From positions 17,747,249-17,811,248 of the forward strand of contig OZ038423.1 of the NCBI GenBank assembly GCA_964036155.1: a stretch of 64,000 nucleotides of DNA. Direction: 5' to 3'. Each line of letters opens with the position of its first letter. The stretch's first letter is position 1. Below, piece after piece: positions 37,142-48,571 of the stretch. This stretch comes from Diploscapter coronatus (taxonomy: Eukaryota > Nematoda > Chromadorea > Rhabditida > Rhabditidae). Made by a program: the position numbers and the translations under genes. Under the pieces are notes generated by a model that had not been told where the DNA came from, ran no database searches, and saw only the letters and a list, made by a program, of their open reading frames with translations.

Positions 37142-40100
37142 ATGGCTTCGACTTCCAGTGACAGTGCAGATAATCGAGACTTTAACCAGAAAACCTATGT
37201 TCTACTTGAAGAGCTTACTGCATTAATTCAAGATGAGATTATCGATTATGATGGCCTAGTTAGCATTTCAAATTTTATCCTTTCATTTCAATTAAATTTT
37301 AGGGCGATCAAAAATGGGGTTTCGGCGTTGTGAAACATATTGCGAAAGCTTTAAAAACGCATAAGAATATCAAACTATTCTTGCATGCCGTCAAGTCAGA
37401 AGGACCTACTCAATATTGCTGTATCCTTGATAAGTAAGGCATTGTTTGTCAATTTTTCTATTTCATTCAGCTCAGTTCATTTAGACGGTATTCCGAGCGA
37501 ATTGTCAGGTTATGGATGCGGATGTACAGGTTTCCATGGATAAAGTGAGTACAATTCATTTTTATTGCCTTATTAAACATTGCTTTGATTGGTAATTTTA
37601 CTCCTCTTCAAAGGTCATGCACAAGAATTTTTCTAAGATAGCCATAGTTGAAGTAATGACTGAAATTAGGTATCGGTGTTCATACTCTTGTAAATATCTA
37701 CAAAAGTCGTAAATTTGCAGTACAAATTCGTTTAGTTATTAATGAAATATTGAAGCCCTTAAAAATATTGTTATCAAATAAATAGTTGAATATTTCAGGA
37801 ACATGCGTGATCTACGGCCCATCAAATCGTGCGAACATCCATTCAGTCTGAAGGCTACTTCCATCTGCATCAATCCGACGCACTACGAAGGCAATCATCC
37901 GTCAAAACCCGACCTCAAGCCGATGGTCGTATTCAAGGACAAAGACTACGGCAGCAAGTCGAGGGGACCGTTCTACAAAGCCAATTGGATGCCTTATGAC
38001 CTGACAAACGAGCAATCGTCGAGTAGCCAGCCTGCATTCTTCAACTGCGAATTGCGATTGATCGATGAAATGCGAGGCATCGATCCGAATGGCATGTTCT
38101 CCGATACAAGTTGCATGGTCAGCAGAGAGCCGCAGTTCGACGGTATTTCCCCGAATGACGCGTCGAATCTCGCTCTGTCCACCGCCAGCAGTCTCTACTT
38201 CGATGCATCTGGAAGGAGCTATCTCGATTCGCCTGTCGATTCCCCAATCAACTCTGTAGACGATTATTTCAAGCCAGAGCCAGAAGTTCAATCTCCGAGA
38301 GAAGCTCCCGACGTGAGTGCTGATCTACGGTGGAATGAGTTCGGTGAACTAAATGGGAGTGGATCGCTCGTCAATCGACCAATAATAAAGGCGTACATCG
38401 AGAGGTCAGCCATGGTGGCAACGCAAGAAAGAGAACACATGGAAATAATCGATGATTCGCCATCAGACGAAGGACTGAAACCGACTCTGGATGAAGAAAT
38501 TTTGCGACAGAAAAAAGCGCTGCTTTCTAAGTACAAGAATATGCGAGGCAGCTTCGATAGTGATTCAGACGTGAGGCTAAATTTTGAAAATTCTCGTTAT
38601 TATAAATTCGGCTTTTAGATGGATGGAGAAGATTTGGCGCAAGACGAGGAAGAGCTCATGGAAACGGACGACTATCATGAAATCATCAAGAATATGCCAC
38701 CTGGTAAGGAATTATTATTTCAAATTTCATCCAAAATCTTCATATAATTTCAGACAATTACGAACTTATCGAATATCAGGACATGAAGGAATGGTTGAGT
38801 TTCGCGTATTATGAGGGAGTGGAAACAATCGGAACGCACGTCTACGCAAGCAGTCCATATTATCTCATTGATGGATGTTTCAAATTATCACAGAGACAAC
38901 AAGAAAAGTAAGTTTTCTTCTTGCTGAAATAAAAATCTGTAACTGGTTGAACAGCTTTTCGAAGATTTTTTGGAAAGCAACTATTCCATCCAACTGCTTA
39001 AGCAAGACGACTTTTCCTTTTCGTGGATAAATTGAAGCACATTTTATCTTTCGTAAATCTTTGTTTTATTTTTGTCATAATGAAACATCCAGAACGATCA
39101 TTCCGACTGAACGCTATAACTAGGACGCTTGATTAGTCAGTGAAAGAAAGCTTCTTCTTGAAAAAACTTTATTTGAACTGACAAACGATAAAAGTTGTTA
39201 TTTACGAAAAGCAAAATTTCATATCAGTTTTCATATGAAGATGGAGATTTCGAATTTCTTGAGTAGTCGAAGATACCAGAAATAATGGTCAGAAACTGTT
39301 CAGTGTTTTTTGTTCTTCTTTCAATTTTCAGAAGAGAAAAATTTAGAACAAATAAAATAGCAACTAAAATCTTTCATTTCCAAGTCTTGCAGAATCTTTG
39401 AAAGCTGGATAAATATTTTCCCTACCAAAATGTCAAAAATTTTATCTTTATATTGAAATATATTTTAGTTTTAGTTCATTTTTAAATAAAAACATGATAC
39501 TTTCAGCAACTCATCTCGGTTCTCAGTGGGTTCGGTTGAAAGCATTCAAAGGAATAAGCTGATTAGTGATACGAAGAAGCTGATTGGACGAGGAGTTCGG
39601 TTTTACAACGTTGGTGGAGAAGTGAGTCCATTGTTTTGCATATAGACCGACGAGAAAGCGTAAAATCTTGCTCCTTAATTTAGTTAAAAAGAAACTTCTT
39701 TCTCGATCTTCTCGTTTCATGAATTTTTCATTAAAACGGTGATGAGCACTCTGAAAAATGAGCAAACAACTGTTGAAGTACGCCAATTTCAATCACCTGG
39801 AGGCATTAGCATAACTTTCCATTACAGGAATTATCCTGTTAAACATCTGATATTTCATTTGCTTTGAAAGGGAAAAAATTGATTAGTCGAAAAATTTAGG
39901 TATTCGTCGAATGTTTGTCTGAATATCCAATTTTCCTCCAATCGGCCACCTACAACTACAGAAGGAAATTCGATCCGAACGTCATCATCAAGGTATTTTT
40001 TAAATGGAGTTCCTTTTCTAGTAATAACTTACTTAGATGCCTCCCGGTTGCAATATTAAAATATTCAATATTGCCGAATTCTCTCGTCTGCTCGAACTGT

Positions 40101-40655
40101 GCGTTTCAAGAGGATACAACGCAGTTCATTCCTTGATGAGAATGTGCACTTTTCGAGTTTCGTTCGTCAAAGGATGGGGAATGAACTACAAGAGAGCGGA
40201 GGTAGGATAACGTTTTTACTTGTTCATCAAAATTTTATCCTGTATTCCATGATCATTTGCCATCCAGTCATTTTCAAAAAGTGGTTGTGGATCACAAATG
40301 GAGACTTGGAATTTTTTTTGAAAACTGGTTACTGCACTAGTTGCAATAGAAAAGTTCCAAGCAAAGGTGCACGAACTTCAACTTCGAAAATGTTAAAACC
40401 CAAATTTCGACTTCGAATTTTTTTTTTCGAAAATTCAATTTTTATCTCGAAAACTTTCAAATCAAAACTTCGTGCACCCCTGATCCCAAATCTGCAACTT
40501 GGTGTGGTTACAAAACACGACAAAATCCCAATAATTTGTAGATCTCCTCGACTCACTGCTGGTTCGAAGCGCATTACATGCCGGCGATCTATTGGGTGGA
40601 ACGAATCCTTCGATCGATGGAAGGACACGACAAATACGCCAATTCATCCACGTAA
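37142..40655 (+). CDS. Divergent Smad transcription factor
   Basis: TGF-beta pathway signal transducer. Ten exons in phase: 37142-37258, 37303-37433, 37485-37544, 37799-38570, 38619-38703, 38754-38907, 39507-39621, 39900-39992, 40037-40201, 40542-40655 (601 residues). MH1 region (about residues 35-135): HIAKALKTHKN, the zinc-ligand positions in YCCILDK, KSCEHPF and ICINPTHY are kept, but the LDGRLQV-type DNA-contacting hairpin and RLWRWPDL are missing or rewritten. A long Ser/Asp-rich linker follows. MH2 region (about residues 385-600): EWLSFAYYEGVETIGTHVY, GRGVRFYNVGGEVFVECLSE, PPGCNIKIFNIAEFSRLL and the L3 loop SFVKGWGMNYKRAE, then HCWFEAHYMP. The C-terminus ends KYANSST, without the phosphorylated SSXS of receptor Smads, so it looks like a co-Smad-like or dauer-pathway-type divergent Smad. 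An orthologue name cannot be given from sequence alone. Confidence 0.88.
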
Positions 40656-41765
40656 ACATCGCTTTATATCAAAATATTTTATGCGGTGATAGAATCATAA
40701 TCACTTCTCTATATAAACTGTTCGCACATTCATTACATCGATCGTTCACTTCATAATTATTTGCTTCAAAGAAAAGTATCATGTGGAGAAACATACATTT
40801 CTTTTCTATTGGTTCGAGCTTTCATAATTTCGAAATACCAAATATCAGTTTCCTATCGGCTAACCCCTACGAGAAAGCTTTGGACATTTGCAAATTACTT
40901 CCTCCCTTCTCTATCAGCATCATCTGGATAAGCGAATGACCAGATCATACAGATCATAATTAGTCTAATTACACTTTCAATTTACCAGACCTTTGAATAT
41001 TCGGCTTGAGAATTTGAAATGGCTTTATCAGTGATTCACCAATTGAATGCAAGGCAGAATGTTTGTGTTTGAATATTTTATCATTCGATTCGAACAATGT
41101 CATAGACCAAACTAAAGCGAAGAAATCAACAGTAAAATTTTAAGTCCCCTAAAACCGAATTAACTGTACATCTAACCGAAGATAAAATTTCTAAATCCTC
41201 GCATAGAAACGCAAGCATTTCTGATGGGTAGAATTATTAAGCCCCAAACTAAGAGATACTAATATTTCGATATTTTCAAAATCGGGGAATATTTACCCAT
41301 AGAGATCGACGTTTAGTTGTAAAATTGAACGAAGATGTTCGATCTCTCCAAATTCGATAAATAAGATTTCTAACTGATAGAATAGAACTAAAGCTAGAAC
41401 TTCTTCGCTTCGTGTCCACTCGCTCGTCGTTTTAGTGTCAGCCTTTGGCTGGTTGCTAGAATTTCAATGAAATCTATTATCTTTATTTATAATTTAGTTG
41501 AATTTAGCTAAATTTATGTTAAATTGGTTCAAGATTCATAATTAAATTGAAACTACTCAATTTTTAAAAATAAGAAAATATAAATATAAAATTTTTGTCA
41601 ATGATAGAATCAAGAATAGGATTCGTGATTCAAAATATTTAACAGACAAATATTCAATAATTTATATTTCAGTTGCATGAAAATTTCAAATGAAATTCTG
41701 ACTCGCTAATCCTAATTCAAAACCCAAAATGAAATTGAAATGAATTGATATCTTGTTTTATATTG
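40656..41765. other. Intergenic, no gene recognised
   Basis: AT-rich sequence downstream of the Smad gene, without coding exons or clear repeats that I could support. Confidence 0.45.
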
Positions 41766-41769
41766 AAAT

Positions 41770-43450
41770 TTGTCATCCTATTAATAAAAGATTCAAGAGT
41801 TAGAAAAAAATTCAAAGCAATAATAAAATTTGTAAATTCAAAATCTAGTGATGTTTTAGGAAGTTTTCAAGCATAAACGACTGATAATTATCGTAATTGC
41901 ATGACGTGTTTGAGAATGTGTCTATGTTTGTGAATGCCCGTTAATTCTCATTGTCAGTTACTGTTGTCTGAGTAACGATTTCATTTGGATATGCTGAAGT
42001 CGATTTCAAATTTGCACCTGCTCAAACTCACATGTCGGTGTCGATCTGTACCAGGGGCAAAGTTTGAAGGGAGCCTGTAGCATTGGAGAGGAGAATTATG
42101 CAAATTCGGTTGGTTTTCAGTTTTCTGACGCACGAACAATGGTTCTAGTGAAAATCCTTTTCTGTTGGAAATTTTAGAAAAGTTTTGCAACTGTCAGTCG
42201 ATTGAAAAGTAGAATAAATTTTAAAAATATAATTAGTTTTAGAATACAGTGACGCTCAAAAGTATGGAAAACAAGCATTATTTTTAGGTGAATGTCTGGT
42301 TCATCCACTTACACTGTAACAGTTCAATTAAAATGGTACAAATAATAAGGTTGATATATCATGGGTATCTGCCAAATAAAATCTCGATTACGCCATTCAT
42401 GAAAAGTTGTGAATTTTTTTAACATTTTTTATTTTTTTGAAAAGGTTCCCTGAACTATGCAAGTGGAATAAATTCCAAAATAATTTCTCGCTTTCAAACC
42501 TATACTCATACGTATCTAACACCATAAAATAGCTTTCCAAAAAATCTGTACGAAGTCTTACAGAGATTTAAGAAGAAAATTTATAGCTCTTCATAGTAAA
42601 AATGGTGATTTTTGCCAATTTTTCGCTCGTAACTTTATAAAATTTCGTGAAAATTTTTTAATAGTAGATTTTCATGGCAAAAGATGAGTATGGCTATAAC
42701 CTTCAAAATATGAAATTATTTAGGAATCTATCCCGCTTACATGGGTCAGGAGAATTTTTGAATGTCGCAAATTTTTAATTTTTTCAAAAAAATAAAAAAT
42801 GTTTAAAAAATTCATAACTTTTCATGAATGGCGTAATCGAGATTTTATTTGGCAGATACCCATGATATATCAACCTTATTATTTGTACCATTTTAATTGA
42901 ACTGTTACAGTGTAAGTGGATGAACCAGACATTCACCTAAAAATAATGCTTGTTTTCCATACTTTTGAGCGTCACTGTATTCTAAAACTAATTATATTTT
43001 TAAAATTTATTCTACTTTTCAATCGACTGACAGTTGCAAAACTTTTCTAAAATTTCCAACAGAAAAGGATTTTCACTAGAACCATTGTTCGTGCGTCAGA
43101 AAACTGAAAACCAACCGAATTTGCATAACCTTCTCTCCAATGCTACAGACTCCCTTCAAACTTTGCCCCTGGTACAGATTGATACCGACATTTGAGTTTG
43201 AAAAGAAGAAATCTGCTCTGTAATTTGGCACTGAGCTCAATATAAACTAAAGAAGTTGCTACCCAGGAAACCGTAACTAAGAATTAGAAGCGTTTACAAA
43301 CATAAACACATTCTCGAATACACCATACAATTACAATAATCATCAGTGCCGTTTATGCTTGAAAACTTTATAAACACCGCTAGATTTTGAGGTTACAAAT
43401 TTCATTATTGCTTTGAATTTCAAATTTCGTTTTTATCTTTCGTTCTTTTT
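41770..43450. repeat. 1.7-kb imperfect palindrome
   Basis: The left arm (about 41770-42246) and right arm (about 42978-43450) are inverted copies: near-perfect close to the centre (for example TCAGTCGATTGAAAAGTAG and complement) and increasingly diverged outward (GTTTTCAAGCATAAACG and complement). A diverged fragment of the same sequence follows at 43800-43880. The centre is occupied by the element at 42247-42977. Confidence 0.85.
42247..42977. mobile_element. Tc1/mariner-like palindromic element
   Basis: Ends CAGTGACGCTCAAAAGTATG and its complement, flanked by TA on both sides. The arms remain complementary for about 330 bp each (GGGTATCTGCCAAATAAAAT, ACGCCATTCATGAAAAG and complements). No transposase frame. 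The ends and TA target fit a non-autonomous Tc1/mariner element. Confidence 0.85.
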
Positions 43451-43993
43451 AGCAGGATGCCATATTTGGACACCTCATCAGTAGCTCCACTGGAAATATC
43501 GGAATGTGAAAGCAGGTTGCCAAGTCAAACTAGTATCACCGGGTAAGAAAAATAATGAAAAGGATATACCTGAATACAAAAGATTAAATAAATTTTGGAA
43601 TCGATTTCTCGATATTTATTCAGAATTAAATCTATTACTGAAATGATCATTTGTATGTGAGAAAGCAATGCAGACAAAATTCTCGTCGGAAGATATTCAT
43701 CTTGTAAGTATTGCATTTATGTTTTTATCCATTCGATTAAAACTTAATGAATTTCCCCTTTCAATAGATCAACAGTTCTGATTTTTTTTTGTAAAAATTC
43801 CAGCAGAAAGAACTTTCGATCAAACAGTCGTTCGTGCGTCAGAAAATTAAAAACCACCAAATTTGCATAAATGATATTTCTCTCTAACTTGTTCTAATCA
43901 CCGAAAGTTGAAAATAGCACAGGGTTCGACATAAAATAATGATGACAATGCTCTAGAGCCTTATCACTGGAGGCGGAGCCTGCTCCCTTGACC

Positions 43994-44010
43994 CGATATA
44001 AAAGGGATCA
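43994..44010 (+). promoter_or_regulatory. TATA-box-like site without an assigned gene
   Basis: GATATAAAAGGGATC lies in a locally GC-richer stretch (GGAGGCGGAGCCTGCTCCC just upstream). The following 300 bp are C/T-rich and contain short frames but no convincing exon. It could drive a short or non-coding transcript or be a remnant. Confidence 0.3.
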
Positions 44011-44384
44011 TTTTTCCTGAGAAGATAGTCCATTTTAGCTTTGAAATAACTTCGTGATTTATCCATCGTGCTATTAGAATTACCAAATCAACTAATCTTT
44101 GTTACCTCCAATCTAACGGCATCCAATCTCTTTGTTCTTGAATACTCTCTGGTGAATCGCCGAAAGCTAAAGACCTCGAAACCTCCAATTCGAGCTTAAC
44201 CTTTCGCGATTCCCCATTCATCTTTCCATCAGAGCTTTCTCTTCTTATCAAGACACCTCGAAATCCACTCATTTGTTTTTGCTCCAGGCTTAGACAAATA
44301 TTGTAATCAAATCTTGCTCATATAAATTCTGATTTTTGACAACACCCTATCAGTTAGTGATAATGTCTTTAGTTTATCAATATA

Positions 44385-45057
44385 CAGGGTGTTTCAAGTT
44401 TATTTCCCTATTTTATTTTTGGTCCAAATTTAGTACGGTTCAGGGATTAAAAGTTTGGCTCAAATACCGGCCTGGACCCGAAAAACCAGGTCCAGGCCGG
44501 CCTTCAGGGCCTGGCCAAACTTTTAATCCCTGGTACGGTTTTTTTTGCATAGTACTCTCTCCACGTTAGTTTTGTCTGGTATAACTCTTGGGTCGAAACC
44601 AATTACCCATACCCAGAAACCACCTATTTTTTGACATGCTAATTTTTCATATCTAAGAAAATGTTCAAAAATTCATAACTTTCTTATTTCTGAACCAAAT
44701 TCGATGGCTCAGGGCCAACTCCCCCTACTTTTTAAACCAACCACTTTTCCGCCACTATGTTTTAATGAGTTTAGAGAGAGTGGGGGGGGGGGGGGAACTT
44801 TGGGCGGTTCAAAAAGTGGGGGGAGTCGGCCCTGAGCCATCGAATTTGGTTCAGAAATAAGAAAGTTATGAATTTTTGAACATTTTCTTAGATATGAAAA
44901 ATTAGCATGTCAAAAAACAGGTGGTTTCTGGGTGTGGGTAATTGGTTTCGACCCAAGAGTTATACCAGACAAAACTAACGTGGAGAGAGTACCATGCAAA
45001 AAACTGTTCTCAATTTTGATCAAAAATAAAATAGGGAAATAAACTTGAAACACCCTG
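44385..45057. mobile_element. Palindromic CAGGGTGTTTCAAG element
   Basis: Ends CAGGGTGTTTCAAGTTTAT and its complement, flanked by TA. The arms match almost throughout (ACCAATTACCCATACCCAG, AATTCATAACTTTCTTATT and complements). A run of about 13 G lies near the centre at 44782-44794. The left arm is interrupted by the hAT-like MITE at 44441-44532; the right arm is not. Confidence 0.88.
44441..44532. mobile_element. hAT-like MITE nested in a palindromic element
   Basis: Ends CAGGGATTAAAAGTTTGG and CCAAACTTTTAATCCCTG, with an exact 8-bp target duplication GTACGGTT (44433-44440 and 44533-44540). The complementary arm of the host element lacks it, which dates the insertion after the palindrome formed. 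Same family as 24885-24988. Confidence 0.92.
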
Positions 45058-45242
45058 TATAAATTGATGCACTTCATAAGAGTTTGTCTGTTGAAAACTT
45101 ATTTCAATTTATCATCATTACCATTTTTTAACCAAAACATGCAATGAGAAAAAAATCGTTTTTTTTCTCATGGTGAAAAGTTTTCTTAAAGCGATACAAC
45201 TAAATAATTATTCATTTTGAAATTCTATTTTAATGTTTTCAG

Positions 45243-48200
45243 ATGGGGCAGGTTAGACTAGCCTCTTTCTATATATTACTCATCGCCCTTGATTTCATCA
45301 TGGCTGGTATTCCAGCTAAAAAGGAAATGGATAAAATAAAGGAAATTAGAGGTAAGTTCTTATTATTTCATAAACTTTCACCAAAATCTACATAAATTGC
45401 CTAAATTAATATTTTAGAAAAGATTCAAGAATTATTGAACAAAATTTCTGGAAACATCGACTTTGACAAACCATTCAATTTTGATGATGCAAATCATGCA
45501 ATGCCTGATGATAAGGCAATTAGAGGTAAGTTCTTATTATTGCATAAACTTTCACCAAAATCTACATAAATTGCCTAAATTAATATTTTAGAAAAGATTC
45601 AAGAATTATTGAACAAAATTTCTGGAAACATCGACTTTGAGAAAATATTGAATTTTGGTGATGTAAATCATGCAATGCCTGATGATAAGGCAATTAGAGG
45701 TAAGTTCTTATTATTGCATAAACTTTCACCAAAATCTACATAAATTGCCTAAATTAATATTTTAGAAAAGATTCAAGAATTATTGAACAAAATTTCTGGA
45801 AACATCGACTTTGAGAAAATATTGAATTTTGGTGATGTAAATCATGCAATGCCTGATGATAAGGCAATTAGAGGTAAGTTCTTATTATTTCATAAACTTT
45901 CACCAAAATTTACATAAATTGCCTAAATTAACATTCTAGAAAATATTCGAGAATTATTGAGAGGCGTGTTTGAGAAGATCGACTTTGACAAACCATTCAA
46001 TTTTGATGATGTAAATAACACATCTGGAACCGAAGATTTTAAAAATTTTGAAGAACCAATTTCGTTGACAAGTAAGCTATTGAGTAACTATAGAGTAATC
46101 AACCTGCTTTTATACTTATAACTAATTTAATTAATTTATTCTTTTATCACACCCGTCAAATGGGCAATTTACTCTATTCTCATGATCAGTTATATTATTT
46201 GGCTATTGCATAATTATTTCCCCACATCATAGCAAGTTCAATAGTCAAATGGGGAAATATTTATGCAACAGTTCATTGATAATTTATTTTATGCAGCATT
46301 TATTATCGATTTTTGATAGTTGAACCAAAATCGACGTATTATATAAAATCGCGAAATGTCAAAGAAATAAAAGAAAACAAAGAAAAAAGTTCCATTTTTC
46401 TTATAATTATTTGATAGGATTTTATAAATTATAGGAACTAGAAGATTGAAGAGGGATGGTCTTGATGGTCTTGATCTTCTAAAGATCGCTGTAGGTATTG
46501 GTATCACCGTTATTGGCGGTCTAATTCTTGCCTTCCTTCTTGCAACTACTACCACAGCAGCATTCACAGCAGTACTAGGTCTAATTATTATACTTCTCAT
46601 AGCAGCTATAATCTATGGACTTTACATATTGTACGAGGAATACGTTAAGGTATGTTCTATACATTTTATTGAATTTAAAACAAATATATAAATTTTTAAA
46701 ATAATCGTGAAGGCTAAATTTATAATGACTAACCTTTCGTCCGAATATACAGGGCGTTTCAAGTTTATCTTCTCAATTTACTTTTTGAATAACTTTTTTA
46801 TTTTTCATCCAAATTGAGTGCGGTTTTTTTTATTATACTTTCATTACGTAATGGTTTTGTTTGGTATAACTTTTGGGTCGAAACCAATTACCCATACCCA
46901 GAAAACCACCTGTTTTTGGAGAGGCAAATTTTTTGGAGCTAAAAAAATGTTCAAAAATTCATAACTTTCTTATTCCTGAACCAAATTGGATGACTCTTTT
47001 TTTATTCGACAGCATTTGGTCTCTAGATTATCAGATAAAAAAATAAGAATTTTTGAATACCAATTTATGCAGAAATGCGCGTTTTTCGCGTCTTAATTGC
47101 GGACTTTTCATAATGTCCTGGGTTTACGCGTAAATGACGTCCGAAAAATCTACCCTTCTAGTATGTTGTGCAGAATGACACGACGAACAACTTTTATTTC
47201 AGGACTGACCTCGGATTCATTACCGTTAGGGCTCCAGAATTTTTTGAAGTACGACGGCCAAATTCAGCAAAATGCTTTTTTGGCACAAATTTTTAAAAAT
47301 TCATATCTCCCTATATTTCTGACAAAATTTCATAATTCTTTTTTTATTTTGCAGATATTCAACAGAAGAATAATCTAAAAGTAGCAAGAAATTTTTTGAA
47401 AATTAATTTTGGCAGGAAAAAGTTACCCGAAGATACCCTATACACCCGTACTACGTTTACACGTAAATGACGTTGGAAAAATCCGTCCTTCCAGTATGTT
47501 GCGTAGAATGACATGCTAAACAAGTTTTGTTTCAGGACCGACCTCGGATTCACATCGGTATAAGCTCTAGAATTTTTTGAAGTTCAACGACCAATTATTG
47601 CAAAGTGTCGTTTGGACAGTAAATTTCAAAAATTCATATCTTCCTATATTTCTAACAAAATTTCATGATTATTTTTTTATTTTGTAGATCTTCAATAGAA
47701 TAATAAGGAGAAAATAAAAATAAAATTTTAGAATAATATTTTTGGTAAGAAAAAGTTACTCTAAGATACCCCATATACCCGTACTACCTATACGCGTAAA
47801 TGACGTTGGAAAAAATTGTCCTTTCGATATGTTGTGCAGATGGACATGATGAACAACTTTTGTTCCAGAAGTTATTTTAGAATATGCACACACAGGGAGT
47901 TATGATTTTTTGAAAATTTCCGCCAAAACGACACTTTGCAATAATTGGTCGTCGAACTTCAAAAAATTCTGGAGCCCTAACGGTAATGAATCCGAGGTCA
48001 GTCCTGTAATAAAAGTTGTTCGTCGTGTCATTCTGCACAACATACTAGAAGGGCAGATTTTTCGGACGTCATTTACGCGTAAACCCAGGACATTATGAAA
48101 AGTCCGCAATTAAGATGCGAAAAACGCGCGTTTCTGCATAAATTGGTATTCAAAAATTCTTATTTTTTTATCTGATAATCTAGAGACCAAATGCTGTCGA

Positions 48201-48571
48201 ATAAAAAAAGAGTCATCCAATTTGGTTCAGGAATAAGAAAGTTATGAATTTTTGAACATTTTTTTAGCTCCAAAAAATTTGCCTCCCCAAAAACAGGTGG
48301 TTTTATGGGTATGGGTAATTGGTTTCGACTCAAGAGTTATACCAAACAAAACCACTAGGTAAGGAGAGTACCATGCAAAAAACCGTACTCAATTTGGATC
48401 AAAGATAAAAAAAAAGCTATTTAAAAAGTAAATTGGGAAGATAAACTTGAAACGCCCTATATATATATATAAAATAAAAATTAAATCAATTTTTTATCAA
48501 AAATAATATTGAATATTTAGGACCGTGCTCAACTTGTAGCTCGACTCCTCCATCAGCAGCGATCGGAGTAA
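45243..48571 (+). CDS. Repeat-exon protein, membrane-form model
   Basis: Exons 45243-45351, 45418-45525, 45592-45699, 45766-45873, 45940-46071, 46435-46649, 48521-48571, all in phase. The start follows TTTTCAG directly (possible trans-splice site). The signal peptide is MGQVRLASFYILLIALDFIM. Four tandem repeat exons follow, each reading EKIQELLNKISGNIDF with AMPDDKAIR, predicted helical. The sixth exon holds a dibasic stretch (RRLKRD) and about 45 hydrophobic residues (IGITVIGGLILAFLL, LGLIIILLIAAIIYGLYIL), one or two membrane helices. The short last exon ends LLHQQRSE. No known family. The intron 46650-48520 carries a 1.7-kb palindromic element. An alternative product that skips the membrane exon is described at 48521-51189. 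Confidence 0.6.
45418..46071 (+). repeat. Four tandem exon-plus-intron repeats, 174-bp period
   Basis: The unit is a 108-bp exon plus a 66-bp intron. Units 1 to 3 (exons at 45418, 45592, 45766) are nearly identical in both exon and intron; units 2 and 3 appear identical in the exon. Unit 4 (45940) is diverged and longer. Each repeated exon is phase 1-1, so copy number can change without breaking the frame. Confidence 0.92.
46750..48459. mobile_element. 1.7-kb palindromic element in an intron
   Basis: Ends CAGGGCGTTTCAAGTTTATC and its near-complement, next to TA. The arms contain AATTCATAACTTTCTTATT, TTTACGCGTAAATGACGTCC and complements. Frames of 60-90 codons in it read differently on both arms and carry no protein motif. 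It belongs to the same family as 44385-45057, but longer. Confidence 0.85.

Noticed and set aside
45418..46071. Regular 174-bp repeats as a CRISPR-like or satellite array
   Set aside because: The repeats are phased coding exons with GT-AG introns in a eukaryotic gene, only four units long, with no unique spacers.
47097..48109. Matching 93- and 69-codon frames on opposite strands
   Set aside because: They are the two arms of one palindromic element read in the same relative frame; no protein features.
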